The notes under the pieces: model-generated
What the model was told of the DNA's origin: nothing
Database searches by the model: none
The model's input: the letters and a program-made list of their open reading frames with translations, nothing else
Shown: positions 5,574 to 5,679 of the stretch, piece after piece
Layout of the letters: each line of letters begins with the position of its first letter
Position numbering within the stretch: the stretch's first letter is position 1
NCBI GenBank assembly: GCA_020444985.1
Contig: JAGRHK010000133.1
Coordinates: 1 to 5,679, forward strand
DNA length: 5,679 nt
Source of the DNA: Candidatus Competibacteraceae bacterium
GTDB taxonomy: Bacteria; Pseudomonadota; Gammaproteobacteria; Competibacterales; Competibacteraceae
Direction of reading: 5' to 3'
Translations under genes and position numbers: made by a program

Positions 5574-5679
5574 TTATCGTCAGCGGCTTGTCCGGGTCAG
5601 GAAAGACCATTGCGTTGCAGACCCTTGAGGATCAGGATTGTTACTGCGTTGATAATCTTCCTTTTAAGCTGATTCGGCC
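5564..5679 (+). CDS. rapZ: RNase adapter protein RapZ, N-terminal end (partial)
   Basis: The first 38 codons are present and the frame runs off the window. The peptide MRIIIVSGLSGSGKT, then ALQTLEDQDCYCVDNLP, matches the N-terminus of the RapZ/YvcJ family. The Walker A motif GLSGSGKT is at residues 8-15 and the conserved VDNLP at 29-33. In E. coli RapZ controls glucosamine-6-phosphate synthase through the sRNA GlmZ and RNase E; whether it does so here cannot be seen. The start overlaps the end of hprK by 10 bp, with AGAGG at 5552-5556, 7 nt upstream, consistent with one transcript. The C-terminal RNA-binding part is outside the window. Confidence 0.93.
   Translation, partial: MRIIIVSGLSGSGKTIALQTLEDQDCYCVDNLPFKLIR

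Overview
The window is a densely packed, single-strand gene block from a Gram-negative bacterium, most likely a gammaproteobacterium. It runs from lipopolysaccharide (LPS) synthesis and export through sigma-54 to the nitrogen-related phosphotransferase (PTS-Ntr) genes. All genes are on the + strand. The order is kdsC (3' end), lptC, lptA, lptB, rpoN, hpf, ptsN, hprK, rapZ (5' end). This resembles the Escherichia coli yrb/rpoN region, with one clear difference: an HPr kinase/phosphorylase gene lies between ptsN and rapZ. E. coli lacks hprK, but many beta- and some gammaproteobacteria carry it here. A genus cannot be assigned from the sequence alone.

Positions 1-1936 hold the LPS part: the tail of KDO-8-phosphate phosphatase, then LptC (inner-membrane anchored), LptA (periplasmic bridge) and LptB (ATPase). 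The genes overlap or nearly touch and are probably co-transcribed. A 117-bp spacer (1937-2053) precedes rpoN (2054-3517), which encodes a full-length sigma-54 with an intact RpoN box. A 141-bp spacer with a CT/GA-rich imperfect palindrome leads to hpf (3659-3982), a short-type ribosome hibernation factor. A 149-bp spacer with two overlapping small ORFs of unknown status leads to ptsN.

The main anomaly is in ptsN (4132-4608). Its reading frame matches EIIA-Ntr along its whole length but is cut by an in-frame TAG at 4360-4362, seven codons after the phosphorylatable His. Downstream, hprK (4605-5573) is intact and overlaps the ptsN stop by an ATGA. Its start codon is buried in a perfect 11-bp inverted repeat with a 4-nt loop (4604-4629). 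This suggests that HprK translation depends on ribosomes arriving from ptsN, which the TAG would stop. No gene visible in the window ends in TAG (six TGA, two TAA), so a sequencing error, a recent nonsense mutation and amber readthrough all remain open. The window ends 116 nt into rapZ.

No tRNA, rRNA, CRISPR array, insertion sequence or convincing rho-independent terminator was seen. I found no wholly new multi-gene system. The notable points are the interrupted ptsN, the hairpin over the hprK start, and the content of the spacers.
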